A stretch of DNA of 64,000 nt, taken from NCBI RefSeq assembly GCF_932294415.1, contig NC_065543.1, positions 43,174,277-43,238,276 of the forward strand, in the 5' to 3' direction. Below, piece after piece: positions 47,578-58,676 of this stretch; position 1 is the stretch's first letter, and each line of letters starts with the position of its first letter. Below the pieces are notes generated by a model. It was not told the origin of the DNA. It did not search any database and saw only the letters and a program-made list of their open reading frames with translations. Source of the stretch: Quercus robur. Lineage: Eukaryota > Streptophyta > Magnoliopsida > Fagales > Fagaceae. A program made the position numbers and the translations under genes.

Positions 47578-48175
47578 GTCATCCTAGTAATTCCCAAGCA
47601 GGCCTTCATTGGTTGGCTGGTCATGTTGAATAGATTGTCAACCAAAGTAAGAATGCTTAATTGGGGCTTTAATGCAGATGCTAAATGCACCTCTTTTTTT
47701 ATTGCTCTTTTTCTAGGAGATCATGTAGGACTCTCATGAGTTGGTGCATGGTGAAGCACCCTAACTTTTGTTAGGATGAGATAACGGCTTAGGGTGAGAG
47801 TGAGAGACATGCCAAAGGTAAGAGCCTTAGATCCAATGTATTCCCACTTAGCCTTATGGTCTGTTTCATATCACATTTGGCAGCAGAGAATGAAATATTT
47901 CATCAAGGGAGAATTTATGTTGAAGAAAATATCCTTCACTTGATCATGTGGGAATTTAGAAGGAAAATTGGAGGGAATGACTATTATGCTAATTCTATCT
48001 AAAACAGAATTTTGTGATGTGTATGGGGAATTTTGTGATGTTCTTTAGTTCCTTTCCCTTTTTGTGGCAAGTGATTGTCTCCCTTGTATATGACTTAGTT
48101 TTAGAGTTTATTGGTGTTCTAGTTTTGCTATTGGTGTGGTTAATCTTCTCGTTCATCAAAAAAGAATAAAGTCAT
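47578..48175 (+). mobile_element. 5'-truncated LINE fragment downstream of copy 3
   Basis: The insert is about 47583-48170, flanked by GTCAT on both sides. The matching 3' flank of copy 1 (about 16335-16380) lacks it, so the empty site is visible in the same window. The start reads AFIGWLVMLNRLSTKVRMLNWGFNADAKC, the zf-RVT region of a plant LINE ORF2, and the tail ends in an A-rich ttcatcaaaaaagaataaa. Only the last few hundred bases of the element arrived. Confidence 0.8.
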
Positions 48176-48300
48176 ACAAGTATCTTTCAAGACCCCAAAA
48201 AATAAATAAATAAATATATAACAGTCACAGGCCTTGTGGAGGCACTGCTCCGGTTTATCTAGAATCTAAGTTATTTTATTTTATTTTTCTCACTTGTTAT

Positions 48301-48347
<47 letters not shown>

Positions 48348-48699
48348 TACAATTTCTTGTCACGACCAAGGAATTAAATGATATGGTCTGCGGGAATTTC
48401 TTTTCATCGGAATAAGAATCTACTTAAGTTGACTCCTAAACATAAATTTGTCCAGAGTTTGCAACATGCATATGAAACTAAAGATGGTTTGATACTTTGC
48501 CATTGATGATGGTTGTTTTTGGGTTTACCATCGAACGGTAAGAAAATGAAACTTAGTCTTTGGTTTTTTATTATAATAGGATTTGAATCTATAGCTTAAT
48601 GATAACTATTCTTTATCATTGGTTTAAGAAATCAATTACTTATTTCTAAAAAAAAAAAAAAAAAAAAAAAGAAACCAATTACTTTTTATTTTATGTAAA
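48176..48699. other. 3' flank of copy 3
   Basis: Resumes the match to the copy-1 flank (16370-16690: aagacccc, ccttgtggagacact, cataaatttgtccagagtttgca). It contains poly-A runs at about 48307-48341 and 48648-48670. Confidence 0.6.
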
Positions 48700-48902
48700 G
48701 GCAATTCGAAGTCAAGTTCTTAATTAGAATAAGTTGAGCTAACAGATAACTGAAAACCTATATAAACATATTTAACTTAATTCTTGATACTTCTTTAGAT
48801 TATGCATTTGTTGTATTTTCAGAAAAATCCAATAATAATTGTTGAAAAACATTGGTGCTTTGTAATAAATATTTAAATACAACATGTGTCAAGAGTTCAT
48901 AA
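48700..48902 (+). promoter_or_regulatory. Orphan NFD4-type upstream block
   Basis: Matches the region before the left-end scrap (9410-9662): attcgaagtc, gttgagctaacag, aacatatttaacttaattcttgat, ttttcagaaaaatccaat, gtcaagagttcataa. It breaks off exactly where an LTR-like sequence starts, and no gene follows. Confidence 0.6.
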
Positions 48903-49622
48903 TGGGCTTGGCCCATCTACTTAAGAAGTAAAAAGAATCTCCATGGATCGTTCCCACAAAATTCATGGTACACTTTATCATCAAGAGCCTTATTCGAGGT
49001 CACAAGCATGGACAATCCACCAAGTGCCCTAATATAAACTCAAGAAATCTCCTAAACATATAAGGATAACAAAGATTTTTACCTCTGCATTAATGAGGAG
49101 TTCTCTACCTAACCTCTATTGTATTAAATACGTATAAGACAACTTGAATAGTACAAACACCCTCAAAAGTCCTGTTTTAGGATAAGAAATGAGGGGAAAC
49201 CAATAAAGAATGAGAGAATATCCTAGAGAATCTGGTTGGGAACAAGCCAGCTAGGAGGATAAGGGAAGAGAATATGCCTATAAAGAGGGGGGGGGGGGAT
49301 TGGCAACTGTTTGAGGATAATATATATATATATATATATATTTGAGAAAGAAAGGGGAAGAGAGAAAGAGAAAAGTAAGTAGGAGTGAGCGAGCCATACT
49401 TTTTGAAACCCAACACCACTGGAAAATGTTGTTTTCCCTCTAAAGTATGTTTATTTCGATATTAATACAATCTTGTTTCTATGAATTAGTTGTTTGAGCT
49501 TCCCATTGTACAGTCTTCACCTTGAATTTTTACTAAATAAATGGTGTTTGTCAATCACCCTAGTATTTGCCACAGAATTTCTCTTTAAGATCTTTTTCTT
49601 TGGGTTGCTTTTGACCCCCACA
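48903..49622 (+). mobile_element. LTR-like insertion (probable solo LTR or LTR scrap)
   Basis: 720 bp from TGGGCTTGGCCC to TTGACCCCCACA, inserted at gagttcataa of an NFD4-type upstream block whose unoccupied forms are at 9661 and 10095. It has a TATA-like tgcctataaag at about 49268 and an AT microsatellite. TG ... CA ends and promoter-like content fit an LTR, but no target duplication is visible, so one side has been altered. Superfamily not assigned. Confidence 0.5.
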
Positions 49623-49628
49623 ATATAT

Positions 49629-49655
49629 CTTGAGCCAAATAGGACAATCTCTCAA
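49629..49655 (+). pseudogene. 27-bp relic of NFD4 exon 2
   Basis: cttgagccaaataggacaat and the next seven bases are identical to copy 2 exon 2 (from about 40984) and end sharply on both sides. It lies 6 bp after the end of the LTR-like insertion. Together with the orphan upstream block at 48700-48902 it suggests a deleted NFD4 copy. Short, but a 27-base exact match within the same array is unlikely by chance. Confidence 0.6.
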
Positions 49656-50695
49656 ATTTATAAGAATGAAAAAGATTATAGAAGACCTGGCTTGAGCTTG
49701 GAAATCACTTAGACAAACTCTTGTAAATGCTAATGATAACCCCCAAAAAGTGTCCTCTTCCTCCATTTGTGTCCCCAAACCGAAAATCTTCATGATCCAA
49801 CATTGCAAGTAAAGCAACCAAAATGGAAAAAACTCATGAACATTCAAAAATTAATCCAATCAAATAAGCAAAAAATATGAGAAAGAAATCGATTTTGTCC
49901 CTTAACAGAGATAGTTTGTAATCCAATGTGAGAGAGAGAGAGGCCTATAGTTACTCTCTCTCTCTCTCTCTGTTGAAAATTTTTTTGCACAGCAAAATGC
50001 ACCTTTTTAAAATTTTCCTTTGTCTCACCCAAACGCACCGTTTTGTCTCAACACTTGACTAAACCAAAACTAGTAGTTAAGTTTTTGCTCTTTTTATATA
50101 GTTAATAGAAATAGATAATATATTTATATTATATTATATTTTAAGTAAGACCTATTTACCCTTTTACCCAAATTAAAAAAATTAAGGGTATTTTATTAGC
50201 TAATAGAATGCACGGTATATTTAAAAAAAAAAAAAAAAAAAAACCACTATAATACAAAACATAGAAAACCAGTCTGTACTTAAAAAAAAGAAAAAAAAAA
50301 AAAGAAAAGAAAGAAAACAATAGATAAAGATTAAAGAGTCTATAGACTCTAGCCATTATGGGTTGATGTGAATATTGTAAATACCGTTTTAGTGCTTGTT
50401 CCGGTTTGCCCATTATATTGGAATATTTTAGTTCGGTCTATTTTAGCATATCGTTTCTGAATTACCTTTATTAATCTAAAATATTCAAAATATTAATCTA
50501 ATGCATAGTTTAAAACTTTAAAAGAAAAAGAAGAAGAAGAAAGAAATGGTATTTTTGTAAATAATCAACTATGCAATGGTCTGATTAACATGTTATGAAC
50601 GTGTTTCATTGCCTGTTTCGATTTGTTCATTGGAACAAAATATTTTAGTACTAATTTATTTTATTGTACTATTTTGAAGTTACCACTATTTTATT

Positions 50696-50737
<42 letters not shown>

Positions 50738-50989
50738 ATATATTATTAGTCAAAACCTATATAATTTATTAAGTGGCTTAAGATTATTAGTTTATATTTT
50801 AATTACTATATGGATCTCAAACCAAATTAATAATAGTAATAATAAATTAATAATGATTATAACAATATTTTTTTTAGAATAATTAAATAAACATTAGCAT
50901 GTATTTTTTTTTTAGGTAAATAAACATTAACATGTACTGATGTACGTACCTACATAATGAGAAAATAAAAATAAAAATTTATTGGAGAA

Positions 50990-51030
<41 letters not shown>

Positions 51031-51180
51031 CGTTTTCAAAGCAAATCACGTGGGCTCCCGCTCCAGTACTAGAGGACAGCAAAGCAAACTGAAAAGTTGA
51101 AGGCTGGGTTCGGTACTAGACTTTAAACTTTTTAAGGACAACAGAAAATAAAAGAGAAGAAGGCTGGGTTCGGTATTTGC
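49656..51180. other. AT-rich spacer before copy 4
   Basis: No gene. It has a (GA)n ... (CT)n inverted pair at about 49930-49971 that can fold, poly-A runs (50222-50242, 50282-50303), a (TA)n run 50701-50732 and a poly-T run of about 30 (50996-51028). gaaggctgggttcggta occurs twice (51100 and 51160). Confidence 0.55.
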
Positions 51181-51330
51181 TTTATTTTTTGGATGAATCC
51201 AACCATGGAGTAGTTAGAAAAATACTGTCCATAGGTACACGCAAATGACAAATAATATATATAAATACGCACATATTGCCCCCACCAAATAATGCAACAC
51301 CAACAACAATTTTAAATTAAATTTAACGGT
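51181..51330 (+). promoter_or_regulatory. NFD4-type upstream block of copy 4
   Basis: Family phrases (ttattttttggatgaatccaaccatgga, accaaataatgcaacaccaacaac) lie 100-250 bp before the ATG, as in copy 2 and the left-end copies. A (TA)n tract at about 51343-51377 lies where the TATA region would be. Confidence 0.5.
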
Positions 51331-51341
51331 GCTCTACTGCT

Positions 51342-51379
<38 letters not shown>

Positions 51380-51428
51380 CTGATATAGTCAAGGCTGCAG
51401 AAAAAAACTCAGAGAGCCAAAAAAAAGA

Positions 51429-54400
51429 ATGGAGAGGCTGAGGCTGAGACTGAGCAACAAATGGATGGCGGCGGTGGCAAGTATGTGGATCCAGTGTAGC
51501 AGCGGCGCGTACACCTTTGGCATCTACTCTTCAATCTTGAAATCTAGTCAAGGCTATGACCAATCAACGCTCGAAACTGTGGCTGTTTCCAGAGACATAG
51601 GCTCAAGCGCTGGGATCCTTGCTGGGGTTCTATACACCGCCGTGACGCACAGTAATAGTAACTCTGGTTTATGTGGGCCATGGTTGGTCCACCTGGTCGG
51701 AGCAATACAGAGTTTCTTGGGGTATTTTCTAACGTGGGCTTCTGTTGTTGGATTGATCCAACGGCCTCCGGTGCCTTTGATGTGTTTCTACATGATCTTG
51801 GCAAGTCATTCCACGCCGTTCTTTAACACAGCCAATATAGTTTCTGGTGTTCAAAACTTCCCTGATTATAGTGGGACCATTGTGGGCATCATGAAGGTAC
51901 ATTTCTATGATTGGCTTAATTTTTTGGCTTTGAAGAGCTATTTTTACTACATTTTCGTTATTTAGCATCACAACCAAATATATTAGTTGAATAACACTAA
52001 AGTCTTTGAGACTGAGTTCTAAGTGGTGGCAAAGTTGAGGTGGATCTGTACTCTTCTATTCTCTAGATCGGTTTATCTCTTCTCTTCTTTGGTCCGATCT
52101 TGCTATTAGATCTATGCTTTGCTTTGGTTAGATTTGTTCTCTTTCTCTTCTCTAATTTGATCTTGCTACCCAAGTTTTGCTTTCTTCTTTGTTTCCTTCT
52201 TATGTCTTATTCTCCAATACGGAACTCGAGTTCCACAATCAAAATCGAGTGTCACATACTTGAGATGCTATCTACATAATTATTATGTTTGATTTTCCTA
52301 CTACATAATAAAATTGTTGACAAAATCATGCTAACTTTTTGATGTGACTAATTGTAATTATTGAAAAAAATAAGCGTTGGGTTCATTTGAAAGTAAAGAA
52401 AATAGGATAAATTTGCCATATAAAATAGTTGTGAAATTAATTATGGTCCTAAAATTTTTGGTTTTAAAAGAGTCTCAATATTAGGAAGTAACAAAAACTA
52501 ATGAGCTTTATTAAATTGAAAGTAATTTGACTCTTTTAAAAAGTCATTTGAATCTTATTTTATTATTAATGAATTATGGCATGACAAATAATTTGATGAG
52601 TATCGTATTAATAATATAATAAAGAAATCTTTTAATTATGTTTTGTTTTCTATTTTGAAGTTAGATATACTACTTTGTAAGTTTCATTTTATAAAATTTA
52701 TAGTATCATTTGCATTATTTGGACAAAAAAAAAGTTTCTAATTGTTAATAATTTTATTTAATTACTAAATAAAATAATCAAGGATGACTTCAATCTTCAT
52801 GAAGATGACAATAAAATTTTCCTACAATTTAGGATGAAAATAACAAACTTAAGATTATCATAATCAAGTAATGAGATTGAAACCATCTTTTGAATCTTAC
52901 TACAAAGTACAAACTCCCCAATGATTGAAGCCTTAACTAAGAGAATGTATCTCATACATTTGATATATAGAGATCTCATAAATAGTGGAATTCTTATACC
53001 TAGGTAGCCCACAAATAATGATATAATGAGCATTCGAAGCATGAGATAAGTTTTCCTTAGCTAGATAGCTCTTCACTCCAATCCGGATACCCAGCCTTTA
53101 AAATATAAATCACAAGTCTCCTGATTTAATAAATAAAAAATAAAAATAAAAATAAAAAAACCAACAACAACAACAACAACAATAAAAATTGTTAGAAAAC
53201 AATATGTAATACATCATAGTGAGTAGGTTGTAAAGTTTTTTACTCATGACCCATCCATAACCTCCTGTTTGATTGAAGCTTAAAGGCAAAAATGATTCTT
53301 GTCAACAATATATTGTGCTATTAAATTTGAGAAAGTCTAAGAATAGAATTTTTGTAATATAAATTTTGCCACACTTTTAATGTGATTTGTGGTGGTCATT
53401 TTCCAATAACCTTGGACCATTGAGCCTAGACCCCTAATTTACTTGTACTATGGATTGAACTTTTCTCACGATGGGAAGTCTAAAGAAGTGATTGGTGGCA
53501 TCACTGGTGGTGTTATGGTGATCCCTCAATACTAAACTATCTTAATTTCAGCTCAACCGTGAAGGCTACCAAGTAGCCAAGCCCCCTCTCTCAAGTCCGA
53601 ACGGGACTACCTTCTCCCTAGAATGTATCTTTCTCACTTCTCTCGTGTCTCTCTCCCCAATTTTGTTCCCTCCCCCTACTTCTCACCATTGCATTCTTAT
53701 TTATACCCTTCTTTGAGTGGAGTAGTCACGATGAAGGAATATTTGTCATGTCAGCAAATCCCCTTGTATCGTGTCACTGGTCAGAGGGGACCCATCTCTT
53801 GTTGTTGAAATGACTCCCTAGTAACTTGTGCCTGATGCTGGTTTTATTGCTCAACGGGCGAACTCTCCTAAGACATTATCTCTTGTTCCCGGCATATCTT
53901 GGATACTTCTTTATATGCTCGACTAACTCCCAACTACTTGGCTATGTGGGCTCGAATTGGGTTGAGGTTCTCCCAATAGAAGTAGGACCTTACACAATTC
54001 AAGAAATGACCCACAGTTCTCGGCACACTACATGAATAATTGTAGAGAAAAAGTTATGGGTCAATGTAAAAGTGATTGTCTGTGAATCACAAATGGACCA
54101 CATCAAAATAGTGAAAAAAAATTATAGTACAGAAATTGTGGTGTAGAAGAATTGATTAGACTTTATTTGTCATCATTTCTATTATAGCCTGATGCTTGAC
54201 AATATGACTCCAGTTTTCTTCAAGCAAATATATATGTCACTACCTTTTTCTAATGTAATAATCAAATTAAGTGTCATTTGGAAATAGCTTATCTAACTTT
54301 TTGCTAGAAGTATGTTAAAGTATACTTATACTTTGAATTTTTTAAAAAAAAAATGAGAAAATGCAGAAAAATGAGGTTTTAAAAAACTATATATAAAAGC

Positions 54401-55819
54401 TAAAAAAGCTAAAAATTGAGTTTATAAGTTGATACCAACAACAACTAAGTGGTGTATTTTTTATATGGAAGTCATGGTCTTCGTGAAACTTCTAATCCTA
54501 ATTGATTGCTTAAAATATGCGTATATATATGACTTCTTTTATGAAAAAAAAATAATAACAAACAAACAAACAGCAAGGGGTCCTTTTGCAACCCTTATGC
54601 CTGAGCTATGCTATGTTGTAATGTTACTTTTTCTCTTTCCTAGGGATGTACTGCAATTAGTGGAGCAATAATAATTCAAGCATATGACACATTCTACAAG
54701 GGCGAGCCGAGCAAATTCCTTCTAATGCTCGCTCTGTGGCCGACGTTTGTCTCTCTTGTGCTTATGCTTTTGGTGAGAATTTATAAAGCCAACGCAAGTG
54801 ATGATAAGAAGCACTTGAATGGTTTCTCTGCACTGACTCTAATCATTGCCGGTTATCTCATGATCATGGTAATTTTAGAGAAAAGTTTCAGTTTACCTTT
54901 GTGGGCACGCATATTCAGCTTTATACTTCTTTTGCTTCTACTCGCATCACCTCTTGGAGTTGCAATCAAAGCCCAAAAGGAGGACTCCAAGAGATTTCTA
55001 GAAACGCCTTCCTTTGAGAGTAATATTTCAATGGAGAACCTCCAGTCAAGGTGTTCCTCGTCTAAATCATTTGTAGCAAAGGATGTAGCATATCATGAAG
55101 TACCCAGAGGTGAGGATCAAGTTAATGACAAAATTATGTTTGATGAAGAGGGTATGAATCTTTTGCAAGCCATGTGCACTGTAAACTTCTGGTTGTTGTT
55201 TATTGCAATGGTATGTGGAATGGGCTCTACGCAGGCTGTGCTTAACAACTTGAGCCAAATAGGGCAGTCTCTCAATTATACAACTGTGGAGGTGAATAAT
55301 TTCTTCTCTTTATGGAGCATATGGAATTGCCTTAGCCGTGTTGGAGTTGGGTATTTATCAGATTATTTACTACACACAAGAGGCTTGGCAAGACCATTGT
55401 TGATGACTGTTACTCTAGCAATGATAGTTGTTGGCCACATTGTTATTGCTTCTGGATTTCCTGGAGCATTATATGTGGGTTCGATCATAATGGGCATTTG
55501 TGATGGTTCACAGTGGTCATTAATGCCCACAATCACTTCAGATTTATTTGGTGTTAAGCATTTGGGTACCATTTTCAACACTATAGGAATAGCAAGTCCT
55601 ATAGGATCATATATTTTCTCTGTCAGAGTTATTGGCTATATTTACGATAAGGAAGCAAATAGTGAAGATCACTCCTGCGTTGGTGCTCGCTGCTTTCTGT
55701 TATCTCTTTTTATCATGGCATCCTTGGCTTTCTTGGGATTTCTTTTTGTCATCGCATTGTTCCAACGTACTAAGAGGTTCTATATGCTCAGAAAATCAAA
55801 GCATTCTTTAAAACGATGA
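51429..55819 (+). CDS. NFD4-like: NFD4-like MFS transporter, copy 4 (intact)
   Basis: Exons 51429-51896 (156 codons) and 54644-55819, phase 0, with a long 2747-bp intron; 547 aa. The N-terminus is MERLRLRLSNKWMAAVASMW, two residues longer than copies 2 and 3. It has the nodulin-like N-half and the MFS C-half, with EEGMNLLQAMC, LSQIGQSLNY, SLWSIWNC and GICDGSQWSLMPTITSDLFG. The MFS loop reads LSRVGVGY where copy 2 has LGRVGVGY (Ser for Gly at about residue 387). The loop before FDEEG is five residues shorter than in copy 2. The last membrane segment and tail (FYMLRKSKHSLKR) are as in copy 2, its closest relative. No frame damage seen. Function as for the other copies: a plasma- or endomembrane transporter of unknown substrate, by family inference. 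Confidence 0.92.
53365..54045. mobile_element. Unclassified insertion in the copy-4 intron
   Basis: The copy-2 and copy-4 introns match just before (tgattgaagc...aaaaatgattcttgtcaac, about 53272) and just after (aatcacaaat, attatagcctgatgcttgac). The roughly 680 bp between are present only in copy 4 and are less AT-rich. A TATA-like tatttatacc at about 53698 hints at a solo LTR, but clean termini and a target duplication were not found. Confidence 0.4.
54268..54448. mobile_element. Tourist-like MITE in the copy-4 intron
   Basis: The element is 54271-54445 (175 bp), flanked by TAA on each side (54268-54270, 54446-54448). The ends GTGTCATTTGGAAATAGCTT and, as complement, GTTGTTGGTATCAACTTATA are imperfect inverted repeats. 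It is absent at the matching place in the copy-2 intron. Confidence 0.55.
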
Positions 55820-56161
55820 GATGTATATATGCAAACTTTGTGTACAAGGTCATGACCTCCCAATTAATTGATGTAAATTGATAGCATAAAGGTAATGAGT
55901 TACTCTCCGACATCACTATATTTTCTTTTCTAATGATCTAATCGAGAAATATATTTTTTTGGGGTCAAATTATACCCAACTCTTCTGAGATTTTCTGGTA
56001 TTACACTTTCTTTTCCTCTTATTTGGAATAACACACTTATTACCTCCTCTAAAATAAAAATTATTTACAGACTTCCATATAAAACTGTCCTGAATTTCCT
56101 ATTAGAGGGATAAGAAATTGGAGAAGTCATTGTATATATATAGTTTGAATTTTAGAATAAA
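55820..56161. other. 3' flank of NFD4 copy 4
   Basis: The first 110 bp match the copy-2 3' flank (gcaaactttgtgtacaaggtc, cataaaggtaatgagtta). No gene. Confidence 0.65.
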
Positions 56162-57500
56162 CTAGTCGCTAACCCGTGCGATGCACGGGAAAGCTATTGT
56201 GTATAAAGATATAAAATGTTCTTTTTCTCTTCCTCTTTGATTGTACATTAGAATTCCAATCTTATAGTTTCCTATCTTTGATATGAAACATTAAATTACG
56301 TAATTAAAAATAGAAATCAAACTTAAGTTTAAAATAAAATGAAGAATTAAATCTTTAACATCCTCAGTTATCCATAAAATGTATGAAACACAAATTTAAA
56401 GAACTACTTAATCATTATTTCAAATAAATTGAAAAAAAAAAAAAAAAACTTTAAAAAGTGTTTTTTGTATCTTCTTCCTTTGTTGCTTTGTAATAGTCAC
56501 TAAATATGTCCTTTTGTTTTCCTTGAGCATAGATGTTGGTGTGAGTTGCACATTGCTTTGAACATCAACTTTTTGAAACTTTGTAGAATCACTACCTTGT
56601 TCACTTGATAAGTTGCTACTACATTCATTTGAAGTATCACTGATGTAAGCCTGACAATAAAACAGGTTGATAAATGTATTACAACATAAAAAAATTAAAT
56701 ATCTAATTTGTAATTTTGTTATATTAAAAAATACATGCTTTTGACATTTTATCAAGCTAAATTGCTTTGTCTGTATTTTCAAAAGATTCAAAAACTTTCT
56801 TGAGAGTGTAGAATTCCCATCCATACTTATGATTATAGTCATTTAGTTGTATTTGGAAAACAAATTCTATTCCATTCAGATTTTCTACTTGCACAGGAAG
56901 GACGACTTCTTCGGGCACCTAACAAAAGTAATATTTTTCAAATTGTACACTCAAGTAAAACTTGGACAAAGATGTTCTACTGAAAAAAAAAAAAATTGTT
57001 CATAGCAATAAACGGGAGTTCTACTGATCCATGTTTCCTACGGATGTCTCATAATGAGGTATGTACAAACTTTTTTTTTGATTGGAAGTAAACTTAATGA
57101 TGAATGTTGACTATTTTGAAGTATAAAATGTTATACATAACGGTCGGAAGCAAAACTGATTTAGTGATTGTGAAAATTTTGCAGATATTTGACATATTCA
57201 CCAATAACTTATAAATCATTCCTTGGAAGTTGACTGTATCAGCAGCATGTGTGCTCAGTCCTTTGTTGCAACAATATTTAAAGAGATGGCCAATAATATT
57301 TGATTGAAAAGTTCCATCTTTTTTCAATAATTTTGATAGAGATTCATAGACCCAATAGTGAAACCCTTTTTGGAAAACCTTCAAGAAGGTTTCGTGATGG
57401 CCAACTATCATATATTTTATACATAAGTAGGCTAGAAAAATTAAAAAAAAAAAAAATTAGAGGAAAGTAGCAAACCTTGGTGGTGGCGTTGATAAAAGGC
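56162..57500 (-). mobile_element. Helitron, minus strand, with RPA-like relic; far end not found
   Basis: Read on the minus strand, the left edge is a classic Helitron 3' end: hairpin CCCGTGCATCGCACGGG, TTAGCGA, then CTAG (56162-56165) followed by T. Inside, minus-strand coding relics resemble the RPA-like proteins that plant Helitrons carry. The 5' end (TC...) was not located; it may lie at or beyond 57500, possibly past the oxidoreductase exon at 58512. No helicase or Rep domain was recognised. Confidence 0.62.
56480..56925 (-). pseudogene. RPA70-like (OB-fold) relic
   Basis: The minus strand from about 56919 reads VPEEVVLPVQVENLNG, then IEFVFQIQLNDYNHKYGWEF and YTLKKVFESF, the pattern of the C-terminal OB fold of plant replication protein A large-subunit-like proteins (EYVFQLKLNDYNLK...-type). 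It then meets a stop. An acceptor-like tattgtcag before 56649 opens a Ser/Thr-rich piece (AYISDTSNECSS...) like the variable tail of these proteins. A minus-strand frame at 57094-57411 may be an upstream exon. RPA binds single-stranded DNA. Assignment is by pattern memory only. Confidence 0.45.
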
Positions 57501-58511
57501 AAAGATTGAGGGGGCAAACTATAGCGCGCGATTGAGAGAGAATGAGCAGCGATCAATCTGACAATCTGTATGAATTTCAAGCAATATATTTATTCAGCAA
57601 TCTAGCCATAGGAATCCAATTTTCAGCCAACATTCAAGAAATGTTAATAGAAGAAACCATTATGTTCAAAACTCTAATCATTAAAAAATCAAACCTACTT
57701 ATCAATATCCCTTAAACTTTCAAATTGATAACCTTAGAGACCATTATGATTCAATTAATCTCCTTTCTACTATATAAACCTATCTCACCATCAATACCAA
57801 TCTCAATTTCTAACATATGAATCATAAAAAATTCAAACCCATAGCTCAATTTCCACTAAAAATATTCAAATTGATTAAAGCTTTTCTTTCATGAGACAAC
57901 TGATGACAACCAAAACAACAATAAATGAAATTTTCCGGTAGTTAGAATCACCAACAACAAACAGGCAAAAAACTTTCAAAGTTTCAATTTCATACTCTTA
58001 TTCAAAAGAATTATAAGAATTGCAGCAGCAACATAATTGCTTTGACTCTAATTATCTCTCTGCAATAGATTCTTCCACAATCTAAGAAGCTTTAATCTAT
58101 ATTTTATGCAAAGAAGTGACTCTTTGCACAAACTGCTGGGGACCAGCAATTTTAGTTGACTGCCAATGCCATGTCAAACTAAAGTAGAATGGTCAATAAT
58201 TGCAGAAATTTTGGTTCTAGAAAGCAATAAATTTCCTACAATTTTATTTTGATAAGTGAGTTAAACATGTGGAGCTAAAGTCAAAATGAAGATCTGTCCA
58301 GTTGTTTAGTCTCTAATAACTCATGATCTTTGAAAGAATTTATTTTTATTTTTTGGAGGAGGAGGGGTGCATTCTACATGGTATTCATGTTAAACAAAAC
58401 ATCAATCTATAAGAAAAATAATTTTAAGAATTGTTTACAGGAAAATAAAATTTATGCAAACAGCCTAAACATTTAGAAAATATAAAGATCAAACATTACA
58501 GCCCAACTTAC
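57501..58511. other. Intergenic or inner Helitron DNA
   Basis: AT-rich; no gene recognised. It could be intron-like sequence flanking the exon at 58512. Confidence 0.4.
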
Positions 58512-58676
58512 TTGTCACCAATAAATTTTGCCTGAGTGAAGTAGCCAAGAGAGAGCACCTCCATAAGATTATGTTGCTTATCAAGACCCTGTTGCCTAGC
58601 GAAATTCATAAGCCTGTGGCTGTCTAGAGTATTTCCCCTGTGTGCATTTAAGACATGTACTCTTGAATCGGAACCC
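58512..58676 (-). pseudogene. Single exon of a DSBA-type (FrnE-like) thioredoxin-fold oxidoreductase
   Basis: On the minus strand, an AG acceptor before 58676 and a GTAAGT donor after 58512 bound a 165-nt open exon. It reads GNTLDSHRLMNFARQQGLDK followed by HNLMEVLSLGYFTQAKFIGD, the core helical region of the DSBA-like/2-hydroxychromene-2-carboxylate isomerase family (plant members such as At5g38900). The active-site CxxC-type region would be in an earlier exon and is not seen. No other exons were recognised within about 1 kb either side. A solitary exon fits a captured or decayed gene piece. Confidence 0.62.

Noticed and set aside
49177-49419. Minus-strand hydrophobic frame
   Set aside because: It lies in the LTR-like insertion and depends on a (TA)n run; no domain seen.
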